Positions 33,766-44,826 of a stretch of DNA of 64,000 nt are shown in pieces; within the stretch, counting starts at the first letter, position 1, and each line of letters opens with the position of its first letter. The stretch lies in contig OY856409.1 in NCBI GenBank assembly GCA_963693085.1, forward strand, positions 522,915,803 through 522,979,802. Direction: 5' to 3'. The position numbers and the translations under genes are program-made. The stretch is from Alisma plantago-aquatica. Its lineage: Eukaryota; Streptophyta; Magnoliopsida; Alismatales; Alismataceae. The notes under the pieces were generated by a model, which was not told the DNA's origin, made no database searches, and saw nothing but the letters and a program-made list of their open reading frames with translations.

Positions 33766-36700
33766 CATGCATGTTGGTGATCGAACTTGCTTTTAGAGGA
33801 TCATAGCTTAAAGTATTCTTCTTAACCTTTTTTAGCACGAGTCAATGTAGTTTCTTCCATCTCTTCTCTTTTCTTTAGTTTCTCTCTCTCTCTATCTCTC
33901 TCTTTATACCCTCTTGGTTGAAGTTCTTGGCTATTTATGGTGAAATAGGTCCTTTCTCCTGAAATCTCTACTTTTTGGCTTCTTTTTCCTTGTTGGATCT
34001 AGCTCTAGAGGGAGTGGACATCTTTGATCTATCTAGAGAAGGTTGGGAGCCAAGATTCATGTGTTTCCACATTTGGATATATTATTCTTCACTTAAGATA
34101 AGTGATTTAGACTCCATTTAGTATTTTGAGATGCAGTCTCAATATGAACCATGAACTTTCACTAAATATATGTTAAGTTTTAACTATAGCTTGCTAGAAA
34201 ATTAGGATATTCACCCTTTTTACTGTTTCTTTATATTTTATAACAAAAATTGCATGGCAACCACTACAATTTGCTGAAAAAGTCAATTTTTACATGTAAC
34301 TTCCCCTAAAATGGCCTATATACGTATTTTCATTACCTTTTCCATAATGAGTTCACATAATAGAATTTTTGAATTTTTTTTGCATGATAATTCCTTACTA
34401 GTATACAAGATATTCTAAAATTAAAAAAAAAGTCTTTTGAGCCCCGTTTTGATACATCCTCTGTATGGAAAAAGATGGTTATCTGGGCTAAGTTTATACC
34501 TATTTGAGACAAAGTAAGGATTTAATTCTTCTAATGCATCAATTGTGTATGTGTCAGTGATATTGTCTGAATTCTACATTTTGAATCAATGAAATATGAT
34601 TAATTGGCTTAGTTTATTATTGAGTCTTTAGTTCATATAGTGTCCTGTGACCATGTAACTAACTATATTTGAAAGTTCAGGAGTGAAATGGATAGTCTTT
34701 TAGCAATATTGAGACTGTGAGAAGGTAACCAAAGTCATATGTTGTTAACTTTACAGGACTTAGTTGAAATCATATGAGATAGGGTCCCCTTGGTGCCCTA
34801 AAATCTCTTGTTTAAATGAGTGTGGTCGAGGCCACATGTCCTGTTATGAATGGATTCCAGTGTGGTTGATGAAAATATCAAAATGATTAAAATGTTGCAG
34901 AATTGATGCGATATGGGGCACTCTCACAACAACCATGGCGTTGTACCAAGGCCTGTTTTGAGGGCCTAGCTATGCTTTTAAGCTCCCAAGTCCTTCTCAC
35001 AGCTGTTCTTTGTCTTGAATTGAATTTTCAACAACCTAGGAAGGTTGGGAGATGGGCTAGAGCTTATCCCCCTAGGATCCTCTTTTCTTTCTCCCCTCCA
35101 TTGAATGCATGGTTCAAGTGCCTAAAAACACACAAAGAACAGCTATAAGAACATTGGTGGGTGGTTGCACTGCTGCTGCAGTGTGCACGGCAAATGCTAT
35201 TCTCCCGTTAGGAAGGCAAAGAGATGAATGAAATAAAGGACGGGCGGACCTAAGTTAGCAAATGCCGTGCAGCAACAGATATGTCGGGCGTCGGACAAGG
35301 TCAAAAGCTGGGTCAGCAGCCACTTGGTGTGGGCAAGCTAATGAATAAATGGGGTACGTCATCAGCTTTTTCTCGTCGCTGAATAAAGAAAACATGGTGA
35401 AAAGGTTGAGGGTGGGGCAACGCTGGTTGTTAAGTAACACAGTGGTAATATCATGATTCCGTCAGTAAATATTTACCAGGTATAATTATTAAAACCCTGG
35501 TCCTGCATGAGTTTTGAGAGTGGATTTGGTTTTCTGATATTCAGCATTGTAGTTTAGAATTTTTTTTTCGAGTTTATCTATGATTTGATCGGACCTGAAT
35601 TTATCTAAAATAGTCCAGCATTGTGAAAAACACAACCGTTCGGACTTGGATTTTGGAACTTTTTTTCTTCTTCCAAACTCTGGAGTTACATGTACCGTCA
35701 AAACTAGAACTTTGAAAACGGAAATCAGAGGGGATCGGGTTGAGATATATCACTAACAACTTCATGTGTGACAACGTGACAGGTACACACTCAATAACTG
35801 GCTTTAATTTGGTTAAAACAGACTGCTGATTTTAGTGTTAGTTGTGGGTTCAAACCTACTAAGATATAGAAGTTGCTTTGTGTAAAAATAATTATACGTC
35901 TTACATTGCAGCTGTGATGTGATTACATTCCGTTGTACAACTTCTTTTTTGTGTGTGTTACCACGCTCGTGTGGGTCGAGTTGATGTGGCAGCAGGTTGG
36001 TCAATTCGTAGTTGCTACAGCTACAGTATGGGACATGTAGAACAGTAGAACCCCTTCCTATTTACAGGGCTGGCTGGCTGGCTGTGTCAGCCATGAAGGA
36101 GAGGAACAGGCACACATTGCCGACCATACGAGCGCTTCCCCCGGCCCCCACGGGGAGTAAAAATACGAGTAACGTGGATGCAGAGAAAGGCCGCAAATTG
36201 AGTGAGCAACATGGGGCCGGGCTGTTTCAGGGGAAAGCAAAACTAGCGTCTGCCAATCGTCCACTTGTAGTAGATGGCCCGGTGGGGCATTTTAATAGGG
36301 GTAACCAAGTCCACCAAATGGGCTGCCTCTCCTAGCTCCGATGGGATCAGATCAGGCAGCACGCACAGTAGTAAGATTTGAGGAAAAACACACAAACATA
36401 GATACCATACCCAAACAATCCAAGTTGTAGGCCGTGACAAAGAGTTGTCGACGGAGTTGTGTTACAACAAGACATACGTGCCCACAATAACCCGGAGAAG
36501 GATGACGACAAGGACGAAGTCCCCAGCCTGAGGAATTGAGTATAGGCACGTAGTCTAAGACATTCCAACTCCTAACTAGCAATAGACAAAACTCTTTCAA
36601 AATGCACTTATACAACACCTCAGTCCTGACACTCTGATGGACATCATCCAAAACCTTGAACCCAACATATCAAACAACATTTCATGGAAATAATGTCACA

Positions 36701-36830
36701 AATACTTAAAGAAAAAAGTCTAATATCATCTTACTTGTATAGAGAACACTTCTGAGTTGGATACTATTTGGAAGATGAAATGACTATAAAAATATAAAAT
36801 CTTCTTTTGACTTATTTCAAAAAATTAGAT
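33766..36830. other. unassigned region, no gene recognised
   Basis: About 3 kb without a recognisable protein, RNA gene or element. 33884-33904 is a (TC)n microsatellite. 34960-35150 has a modest inverted similarity (AGCTGTTCTTTG at about 35001 and CAAAGAACAGCT at 35134) that could be a small foldback element. 36060-36085 contains a short GGCT repeat. Several frames of 60-107 codons exist, but none shows a domain or sensible composition. Part may be low-copy DNA. Confidence 0.4.
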
Positions 36831-36847
36831 TTTAACTTATCACAACG

Positions 36848-37134
36848 TTACTAAGTGGGGCTTCCATGGTCCTACCAGATGCCATCTATGTCGCGTTGCC
36901 GTTGAGAGTACTGAGTACTTTTTCATTCACTGCCCTTTCACGATGCACTTTCTTCACAAATACTCCCTACTCAATTCACTTTTAGATCTCTCCTTTTCAC
37001 CATCAAACATGCACTGTGTCAAGCCCATTAACCTTGATCACTCAACATTCGATCTGATGACTGTTATCTTCTGGAATATCTGGATAAAAAGAAACCACAG
37101 AAAATGCAATAATACCTCCCTCCCACTTCAGTAG
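36848..37134 (+). pseudogene. LINE-type RT zinc-binding domain remnant (zf-RVT)
   Basis: Short open stretch ending in a TAG at 37132. Read from 36848 it gives TKWGFHGPTRCHLC, then VESTEYFFIHCPFTMHFL and, farther on, VIFWNIWIKRNHRKCNN. This is the pattern of the zinc-binding domain at the end of plant non-LTR reverse transcriptases and related pseudogenes: CxxC, ES-x-x-Y/H-FF-x-HCPF, then IW..W..RN. Only about 95 residues remain and no RT core is found upstream, so it is a small truncated fragment. The start is not a real start codon. Confidence 0.65.
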
Positions 37135-37322
37135 ATTTAGTATGAGATTGAATATTCTTTATTTATCATCATGCATTGCATGACTGGCTTCCACATCAAC
37201 ACATGCCATGGACGATAAAGATGACCAGATGGTGGTCTTTGGGGATCACAATGGGGCAGGATAGTACATCTTGGAGGATATATTAGCAGAGGACTCAGGC
37301 TTCTGATCACCATCTTTGTTGC

Positions 37323-37429
37323 TTTCTACTGCTGCTCTAGATTATTCTTTTTTTTACATAATTTCTACTGATGCTCTAGATTATTCTTTTTTTACATAAT
37401 TTCTACTGATGCTCTAGATTATTCTTTTC
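37323..37429. repeat. 38-39-bp tandem repeat, about 2.7 copies
   Basis: Units beginning TTTCTACTGMTGCTCTAGAT and ending in a T-run plus ACATAA at 37323, 37362 and 37400. Copies differ by one substitution and T-run length, so the duplication is recent. Confidence 0.85.
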
Positions 37430-38202
37430 TAACTATTGCTGGTTTGAGGGCCATTGTTTAAGGGGTGCTTCCCCACAAACTCTTTGCTTACATTATGTCT
37501 ATGTGTTTTCCTTTTTACTGAAACATAACTAGCTTGATCCTTAATGGAAACACAGTCTAGGTGTTGTCGACCGTGCTTTCTATCTCATGTATGCTATTGT
37601 TTATCGACGTTCCTATTGTTCTCTATCTAATATATTTTTCTTTTACTATAGAAAAAAAATAGAGATGTATATGTACGTTTCAGGGAGGATGGATCCGGAC
37701 AGGACGACGTATGTTATGATGTAGGTGGACAAGCTGTTAAGTTACCAGCCACATGCACTGTCACTGTGGTCCATGCATGGCCGCGCTCCAGCGGCGTGAC
37801 TCGTGAGGGAAAGCACTGATGGGTGCTGCATCAAGTCAGCTCTGGCCTCACTCCATAAGCTCCTGATCGACTCTATCAATCGACATCGCAACAACATCAG
37901 TACGAGCGTGGGGAGCCATCCATCCGTAATGCGTGTGATCCGTGTGGGGATCGAAGAAGACAGGCAACGTCAGAGGGGAGCACGGCGACCTAACCTAGGC
38001 CTTCCTGCCTTCTTCACGGGTGCTACACTGGGTGAGCTCTGCTCGCTGGTCCGGTGATCCCCCGGCCCACTATATGCCTCTTATTTGATGGATCACAAGT
38101 GGGGGGTGTGATATGTAGTAGTAGTCAAAGATGGGGCAGGTAGGATGATGCAGCTAGACTGGCATCATAGACGTTGGAGCAGCTCTGTCCACTCTATCTC
38201 GG
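37430..38202. other. unassigned DNA, possibly low-copy
   Basis: No transposon signature or gene recognised. 37680-38100 has higher GC than its surroundings (for example CCATGCATGGCCGCGCTCC) and an 84-codon frame (37803-38057) without recognisable domains. It could be gene-flanking DNA. Confidence 0.3.
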
Positions 38203-38224
38203 ACCACCACCACCACCACCACCA
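38203..38224. repeat. (ACC)n microsatellite
   Basis: Seven uninterrupted ACC units. Confidence 0.9.
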
Positions 38225-38308
38225 ACACACGAGAAACAACAAAATGAAAGGCACCGACAATCGATTCTCTAACTCCATCGGCGTGGACACCAAGCGCTTT
38301 CTTTCTGG

Positions 38309-38310
<2 letters not shown>

Positions 38311-38344
<34 letters not shown>
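38311..38344. repeat. (TTTC)n microsatellite
   Basis: Eight to nine TTTC units, uninterrupted. Confidence 0.9.
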
Positions 38345-38345
<1 letters not shown>

Positions 38346-38619
38346 TCCCTTTGTTTCTTGTGTGTCTAATGGTCCCAACTGGATGATGAGAACAATATGG
38401 GATCATGATAAGCGGCGATGATAATAATAGAGACTACTAACATACATGTGGGTGTAGGTAGACACACTGGTGGATACATATATGATGCGGTGGCAATAAT
38501 AAATGATCCAAGGTCAAAGAAAAAGAGGGTCAAATTTTGGAAGCTCATGCTCCCTCACATGCATTTATGCACTCCTAAAATCACTCAATAAAATCAACTA
38601 TCTCCACCTACCTCATCTA

Positions 38620-38822
38620 CCATCCCTTCCACTGGTCCCCCTATGTCATTCCTACCATTTTTTTTCCACCTACTCCACATGTCCCACTACGTATCCTAAT
38701 GTTGTATTTTTTATTTTTCTCTTTTTGAGAGAGAGAAAAAGAAAAAAAGAGTGGGAATGTGAGGAGAGAGGAGGAAAGTCTGGAAGAAAAGAGGGAACAA
38801 AGATCTTATATGCCAAAATAGC
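38620..38822. repeat. tail module of minisatellite, first copy
   Basis: Contains CACCTACTCCA, GTCCCACTAC, a T-rich stretch, GAGAGAGAGAAAAAGAAAA and AGGAGGAAAGTC. It is repeated at 39468-39650 with the same order of parts. The preceding 38530-38620 is a diverged single copy of the minisatellite unit, so unit plus tail forms a larger repeated block. Confidence 0.7.
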
Positions 38823-39467
38823 AAAATTTGGTGAAGTTCACACTCCCTCACGTGCGCCTAACCAGCTAACACAACTAGCTATCTCCACCTACCCCACCTG
38901 CCATCTTTAAAATTTGGTGAAGTTCATGCTCCCTCACGCGCATTCACACGCACCTGAAACCACCCAACAAAATCAGCTGTCCCCACCTACTCCACCTGCC
39001 ATCGCTGAAATTTGGTGAAGTTCATGCTCCCTCGCACGCATTCACACGCACTTAAAGCCACCCAAGAAATCCAACTATCCCCACCTACCCCACCTGCCAT
39101 CCCTAAAATTTGGTAAAGTTCACTCCCTTACACGCATTCACGCATATCTAAAACCACCCAACAAAACCAGCTGTCCCCGCCTACTCCACCCGCCATCCCT
39201 AAAATTTGGTGAAGTTGACTCTCCCTCACACGCACCCAAAATCACCCAACAAACCAGCTATCCCCACCTACCCCACTTGCTATCCCTGAAATTTGGTGAA
39301 ATTCTCGCTCTCTGACGCACATTCACACACACTTAAAACAACCCAACAAAACTAGCTATCCCCATCTACCCCACCTGCCATTCCTGAAATTTTGTGAAGT
39401 TCACGGTCACACACACCTAAAACCACACAACTAAACCAGATATCCCCACCTACCCCACCTGCCATTC
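38823..39467. repeat. 86-99-bp minisatellite, seven units
   Basis: Units start with AAATTTGGTGAAGTTCA near 38823, 38909, 39008, 39105, 39201, 39289 and 39387, and end with CCCCACCTGCCATCCCT-type sequence. Units are diverged by roughly 15-25%. Short frames across it have no coding character. Confidence 0.85.
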
Positions 39468-39650
39468 CTGCCATTCTATTCCCACCTACTCCAAACTGTC
39501 CCACTACCTATATATCCTCTTTCTGTATTTTTTATTTTTCTCTTTTTTGAGAGAGAGAAAAAGAAAAGAGGGGAAAATCGAGGAGAGAGAGGAGGAAAGT
39601 CAGGGAGAAAAGAGAGAACAAATATCATACGTTGAAATGGCAAAAGTGGA
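39468..39650. repeat. tail module of minisatellite, second copy
   Basis: Direct repeat of 38620-38822: CACCTACTCCA, GTCCCACTAC, T-rich stretch, GAGAGAGAGAAAAAGAAAA, GAGGAGGAAAGTC and AGAGAACAAA. Confidence 0.7.
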
Positions 39651-39843
39651 CGTCACAAGAACAAAAATAGTGCCACAAGACCAACAATAGGAGTACAACA
39701 CCATTAACTTATTTTTGGGTGTCGATTGCATATGTTTGGGTGCTCTTACCCTTTTGCTGGGCATCACTTCATGTGCCACTAGGCGTTGATTAAGTTCATT
39801 AAATTTTGAATGTCATTGTCTTATTTTGGGAGTCAATTACTCA

Positions 39844-40030
39844 TTTTTAGGAGCACTTACCCATTCACTGGGCGCCATTTTATGTGTTAATGAACCACTG
39901 ATTAAGTTCATCATGTTTTGGTTGCTATTAACTTACTTTTAGTTTAATAACGTCTAAAACATTATGAACTTAATGACCACCCATTAACACATAAATGACA
40001 CTCAATGAATGGGTAAGTGTGCCTAAAAAG
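39844..40030. repeat. foldback (inverted repeat) with about 70-bp arms
   Basis: Left arm about 39844-39920 (TTTTTAGGAGCACTTACCC onward) and right arm about 39958-40030 (ending GGGTAAGTGTGCCTAAAAAG) are reverse complements with scattered mismatches; the loop is about 37 bp. It may be a small MITE-like unit. It lies about 95 bp from the insertion point of element C. Confidence 0.7.
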
Positions 40031-40119
40031 AGGGGAGAAGAGGGAAGTAATGAAAGAAGATAAGGGAAGTAATAGGAGAAGATGAGTAAAGTAATAAGAA
40101 GAGGATAAGAGAAGGGAAT

Positions 40120-40124
40120 GATGA
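40120..40124. repeat. left target-site duplication of C (GATGA)
   Basis: GATGA here and at 54718-54722, directly outside the two LTRs. A perfect 5-bp match. Confidence 0.92.
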
Positions 40125-40788
40125 TGTAACATCCCTGACCTAGGTTATGAGTCAACCCTAGGTGTTTTGCCTAAATATGTAATTAAATCTTTGTGATTAA
40201 TTCTGAGCATGTAATTAAGTTTCTCAGAAATTTAAAGTTGTAGCATTGTTTTGATATACAGGGACCTATGTGCAATTTACCCAGTTAAAAGGGTTAGCTT
40301 GCAATTTGCACATGATGAGATGTTCCTCTGATGTTGAGACATCATGAGAAATCAGTTTAGCCAAGTTTGAGGGATTTCCCAAGCTAAGGCACCAAGGTGC
40401 AGCTGTGGAAGCAATCCCGGTGCTTAAAACCCTAATTTGGGGTAAAATGCAATTTACCCAAATTAAGGGATGCAAATTGTGAAATATGTCATCTAAAGTA
40501 TCTTTTTAGACTCTTGCCATCATTTAGAGAAGAAATGATGAGGAAGTCACCTCAATTGAATTATCAAGTTATGAGATATGCCTTGTGATTGAATAATCAG
40601 GGTATATGTGCAATATTTCTTTATGTATGTACCTCATTATTAGCTTGCTCTCCTTTACCTTCTTCTCCTAAGACCTTAAGAGAAGGTTTGTACTTAGAAT
40701 AAAGAGGAAGGAACGATCAAGTAAAGAAGGAGGAACCTAGTTGGAATTATGGACAACTTATGAACTAATGTTGAAAATCCTGCCCCAT

Positions 40789-40797
40789 GTATATAAG
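40789..40797 (+). promoter_or_regulatory. TATA box of C 5' LTR
   Basis: GTATATAAG in CCCCATGTATATAAGCTCTC, repeated at 50263-50271 in the 3' LTR. It is the best promoter candidate in the LTR and would place the transcript start near 40820, giving a leader of about 4.5 kb before gag if unspliced. Confidence 0.6.
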
Positions 40798-41329
40798 CTC
40801 TCCTTCCCTTAGTTGCAAGGGAACTCACCCTTCGTTCCCTTACTGTTTCATTTCACCAAAGACGACCAAGGACTGCCTTGGAGCTAAGGAGGACGACCAA
40901 GGGGTGCAAGGTAGGTTTAAACCCCTCTTCTTGCCTAATTCCATGGTTAAAACTCGAATTCAAGGTCATCTTCATGGCTAACTCTTGAAACCCTACCTTT
41001 CTAGCCGTCTCTTTTCATCCTTCCTTGGAGTTTTCACCTTGGCCAACCTGTAAGAACTCAAGGACGCCATTAGAGCTCGGAGCTTGAAAGCTTAGAGCTC
41101 AAGAAGCAAGCTTTAGGCGGGTTTTATAACTCTAAACCCATGCTTTACTATGTGCATCTTTATATGTGTTTTGATGATAGCTCTTTGTGTTTCCCTACTT
41201 TTCCCTGCTATTTTGCAAGCAAACCCGTGGGATATCTGTACTGTTCTTGAGCTAGAAGATGAAGGCGTGATTTCCAAGAAAAACCCACCGCTTTTCTTTT
41301 CCTTAAACGGTCCTAACAGTTTGCTCTCT

Positions 41330-42870
41330 CGGACTCAAGACCGCGAGGTGAGCAAACGGTCTCGAGACCGCGACAGGGCAAACGGTCTCAAGACCGTTTG
41401 GCCCCGTTGACCGAGCGTGGACCGTATAATAAATCTGTTCCTAATTATATAGGCTAATTACCCTCAAAATTTGGGAGACTAACTCCAAAGGAATCGGGAG
41501 ATATGACCTTTTTAAGTCACAACTTTAAATGAATTAATTACTGATTTTCAAACGGTCTGAAATTGCCTTTTTGGGCAAACGGTCTCAAGACCGTGTAAGG
41601 TCGTTGACTAAGCGTTGACCGTATGAGATTACTGTTCAACATTATGTTAATTAACAACTCACCAAGTTTGATGGTCTAATTCTAAACGGGCTAAGAGTTG
41701 AAGGGTGAATACTAGGGCTAACCCTAGGTAAAATCAGTACTGAAATTATGGTGACCTAATTAGGGTTTTTTTTTTAGGGTTGATTGACCTAAACGGTCTC
41801 AAGACCGTTTGGGGGTCACCAAACGGTCTCAAGACTGCGAGGGCAATCAACCAAGACCGTTTGGAGGTCTGGGGTCAAGATTTGTTGACCAATTGAAGGT
41901 ACTTTTATACCAATTTACATTGCAATTAAATATTGATATAATCATCAACTCAATTTGTTCAACCTTGATGAATTTTCACTAGAATCCAAAATTGATGGGC
42001 AAACGGTCTCAAGACCATTTGGAACTCATCCAAACGGTCTCAAGACCGAGAGGACAATCAGCCAAGACCGTTTGAAGGTCTAGGGTTGAGTAATTTGACC
42101 AATTGAGGACCCAATTGCAAATAAGTTATCAATTTAATCAAAATTCTGTTTTGTGGTCCAATCATGGTTCAACCCCTATCAAATCACCTTAGACTTTGAT
42201 GAAATCTTGGGACAACGGTCTCAATACCATGTGGGGTCCACCCACATGACCTCAAGACCGTTTGGGCCACGTTTGGGCCCAATTGGAGCTCAATTGAAGG
42301 GTTCAACCTTGTGTTGATGCACACTGTTGAGTGTTGATGGGTGAACATTGATAGACCCTAATTGAATCGATTTCAACCATAATTGGTTAACCATTATGGG
42401 TCATTTGAATGACCAAGTGATCAAGCATAATCTTAATTGACTAAATCCATAAGTGGCCAACATATATTTGACCATTTGAGGGCTTCAACATGGGTTGACA
42501 TTATCGGTTGCATCTTTGAGCCTTGTTGAAGGACCAAGCGGCTGAGACCATGAGAGCCTCGCGGTCTCAAGACCGTGAGAGGGCTCACGGTCTCAAGACC
42601 GTGAGGGGGCTCACGGTCTCAAGACCGAGAGGAGGCTCGCGGTCTCAAGACCGTGAAGGGCCTCGCGGTCCTGAGGTCAAAGAAGGGCAAACGGTCTTCA
42701 TGACCCTCGCGGTCTCAACTCAAATTGGTCTTCGCGGTCTCAACATTAACTTGAACCAATGGGAGGCTTTGCGGTCTTGAACCCTTGAAGAGGCTCACGG
42801 TCTTGAAGCCTAAGGGGGCTCACGGTTTTGGAGTTAGAAAGAAGCTCGCGGTCTTGGAGGGTCAAAGTGG
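41330..42870. repeat. AAACGGTCTCAAGACCGTTT palindrome array (5' LTR)
   Basis: About a dozen copies of GGTCTCAAGACC-type palindromes (9-bp arms, 2-bp centre) plus many half-sites. Copies up to about 42260 are mostly flanked by AAAC/GTTT. Those at 42555-42870 have GCGG or CACGG outer bases and come every 25-30 bp with GAGGGGGCTC-type spacers. Repeated at 50805-52350 in the 3' LTR. Confidence 0.88.
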
Positions 42871-43214
42871 GAAACGGTCAACACTTTCAACCAATCTCAA
42901 TCCAATTGATGATTAATGATTGAAATCAATCAATGTGATTCAAGGTTGACCTCATTCAATCATTTGATGATGTAAATGGTTCAATGTTGCCCAAATCAAA
43001 CCCTAATGATAATCTAGGATAGTAAGGGGTTATTTGACTAAGGGTTTTGACCATGATGATGATCAATGGGATGAATTACCAATATACCCTGAAGGGTCAA
43101 TTGAGTTATACCTTGCTCAATTCAAACCCTAATTACATGAGAATGATGTTTTTAGTCATAATGACTCTATCCAACTTGATCTAGTCTAATGTTACCATCA
43201 AACATTAGTATGAT

Positions 43215-43416
43215 GAAAGAGAAAGTACTTCTAGAGAGAGAAAGTACCCTAGAGAGAGAAAGTAACTCTAATCACATAATGATGATGTTTTTGGCTATGT
43301 TAGCCTATGATGCCTCAATCCAATCTGTTTTAGAGTGATGTTGACATCACCTAACCTTATGATGAGAGAGAAAGTACTTATAGAGAGAGAAAGTACTTCT
43401 AGAGAGAGAAAGTACC
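43215..43416. repeat. CTAGAGAGAGAAAGTACTT minisatellite (5' LTR)
   Basis: 19-bp units in two clusters: about 43215-43263 and 43363-43416. The second cluster has three units here and five in the 3' LTR (52840-52930), which explains 38 of the 40 bp length difference between the LTRs. Confidence 0.85.
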
Positions 43417-44746
43417 CTTTTTAAATGGAAACTCAATTGAAGCATCCCCAATACACAGAAATGAGTATAATTAGGGTATGATCCACCTGTGTGAGATCAT
43501 AGAAACCCTAATTATGATAAATAGTAAACCCTAATTCAAGGGTGATGACATGTGATGTGAATAGTAAACCCTAATTCAAGGGTAATGGCATGCTTTTGAG
43601 TATTAAACTCTATTTGATTTGAGTTAAAGATTTAACTCTTATGACAAGAGTAGGAAGTACATTCCTTATTGCTGTATTACCTTTATCATATGTATTAACC
43701 ATGCAGGTTCTGATATGAGGGTAATCATATCCAGGTATGGATGTTGATGTTATATTCATTAAAGGCATGTTGTTAGCCTTATGAATAAGTAAAGTAATCT
43801 GATGCCTTGCCAGTGGCATCCTATGCTGATAATGGGCTATGAGAGCCATGAATACCATCAAGGTCATGCCTTAGAGATGACTTGTGATGAGGATAATGAG
43901 AAATGATGGTTGATATGAGTTAGGCCTGTTACATTTAGTATTCTTCTTTTATAGCTGCTATGCTATTGTTATTATTTGCAGAACAATGTATGCTGTTAAA
44001 GAATACTGAATGTACCTAACTAATCAAGTATAATGTAGAGCCCTGATCATAGATCCATCATTGTCAGAAATTAAATGATGGTGAAACATGTTTTCCTCAG
44101 GGAACTCCTGGAGCACATACTTTTGAGTATGTGGGGTACATGGATGTGTAGAACCTTACATCCTAGTGTAGGAAAGTGATGTAGATGTGTAATCCATCCA
44201 TCCTTCACTATATTTCCATATCGTATCAGTGGTAGGTAAACATGAAACCTCCTGATGACGAAGAAAACACAGATATCCGTATCAGTGGTAGGTAAACATG
44301 AAACCTCCTGATGACGAAGAGAGTACAGAACGCCACTGTGACTCTAGAATAGCGAAGGACCAGTTTACCCTGGTGAGCTATAGTAGTAGAGACACGAGAT
44401 GTCCTACAAGTGATCCTCTTACTAACTGAGGAAGGTGAAGGTCATGAGAATCCGGCTCTCTTAATGACCTATGTATGATACTGATGTGACTTCTTAGCGA
44501 TCAGTTGGGGTATGAGTGGTAAGCCTCATCTCCACAGGGCATAATGTTGTTTGTAAAACATAATCAACCATGTAGTATAACTTGTTAGAGATAACTCCAA
44601 GTTAGTTGATTGATGTTACATTGCAATAGTGTTTATATTCTCCATATCTCCTAAATGGTTGAGATCTTGTTATACCTGCAACTGTTATAGAATGCTTTGA
44701 AGGCTTTAATGCTTAAAATATTCTTTGATGTTATAATAAAGCTTCT

Positions 44747-44826
44747 GGCGAAGAGTTATAACTCTCGCTGGGACAATTATGTATAATTGTCTCACCCCGT
44801 AGGCTTCAACTTGTTAGGTGGACGTC
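44747..44826 (+). promoter_or_regulatory. conserved U5 block in C 5' LTR
   Basis: GGCGAAGAGTTATAACTCTC, GCTGGGACA, TCTCACCCCGTAGG and GTTAGGTGGACG. GAGTTATAACTC is a perfect 12-bp palindrome. Shared with A, B and D despite little similarity elsewhere in the LTRs. Confidence 0.65.

Larger units (their letters stand above)
40911..43981 (+). other. candidate leader intron in C 5' LTR
   Basis: Donor-like GCAAG|GTAGGTTT and acceptor-like TTATTATTTGCAG|AACAATG, preceded by a T-rich stretch. The interval (3.07 kb) holds the whole palindrome array and the telo-box region. The 3' LTR has the same sites (50385 and 53494-53495). Removing it would leave a leader of roughly 1.4 kb to the gag ATG. Inference only. 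Confidence 0.42.

Noticed and set aside
35001..35145. MITE suggested by AGCTGTTCTTTG ... CAAAGAACAGCT
   Set aside because: Arms are short, extend poorly and show no target duplication; mentioned only within the unassigned region.
36012..36651. Frames of up to 107 codons on both strands
   Set aside because: No recognisable domain, overlapping on opposite strands, no intron/exon logic I can support. Left as unassigned DNA.
38503..38910. 135-codon frame
   Set aside because: Built from minisatellite, T-rich and GA-rich repeat; composition is low-complexity.
41150..41410. 86-codon frame with a hydrophobic start, repeated at 50624
   Set aside because: Lies in the LTR, spans the beginning of the palindrome array, and is preserved only because the LTRs are young duplicates. 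A leader peptide cannot be excluded but is unsupported.
42523..42780. 85-codon frame repeated at 51998 in the other LTR of C
   Set aside because: The translation (RSQDRERAHGLKTVRG) is only the GGTCTCAAGACCGTGAG palindromes read through. No coding signal.
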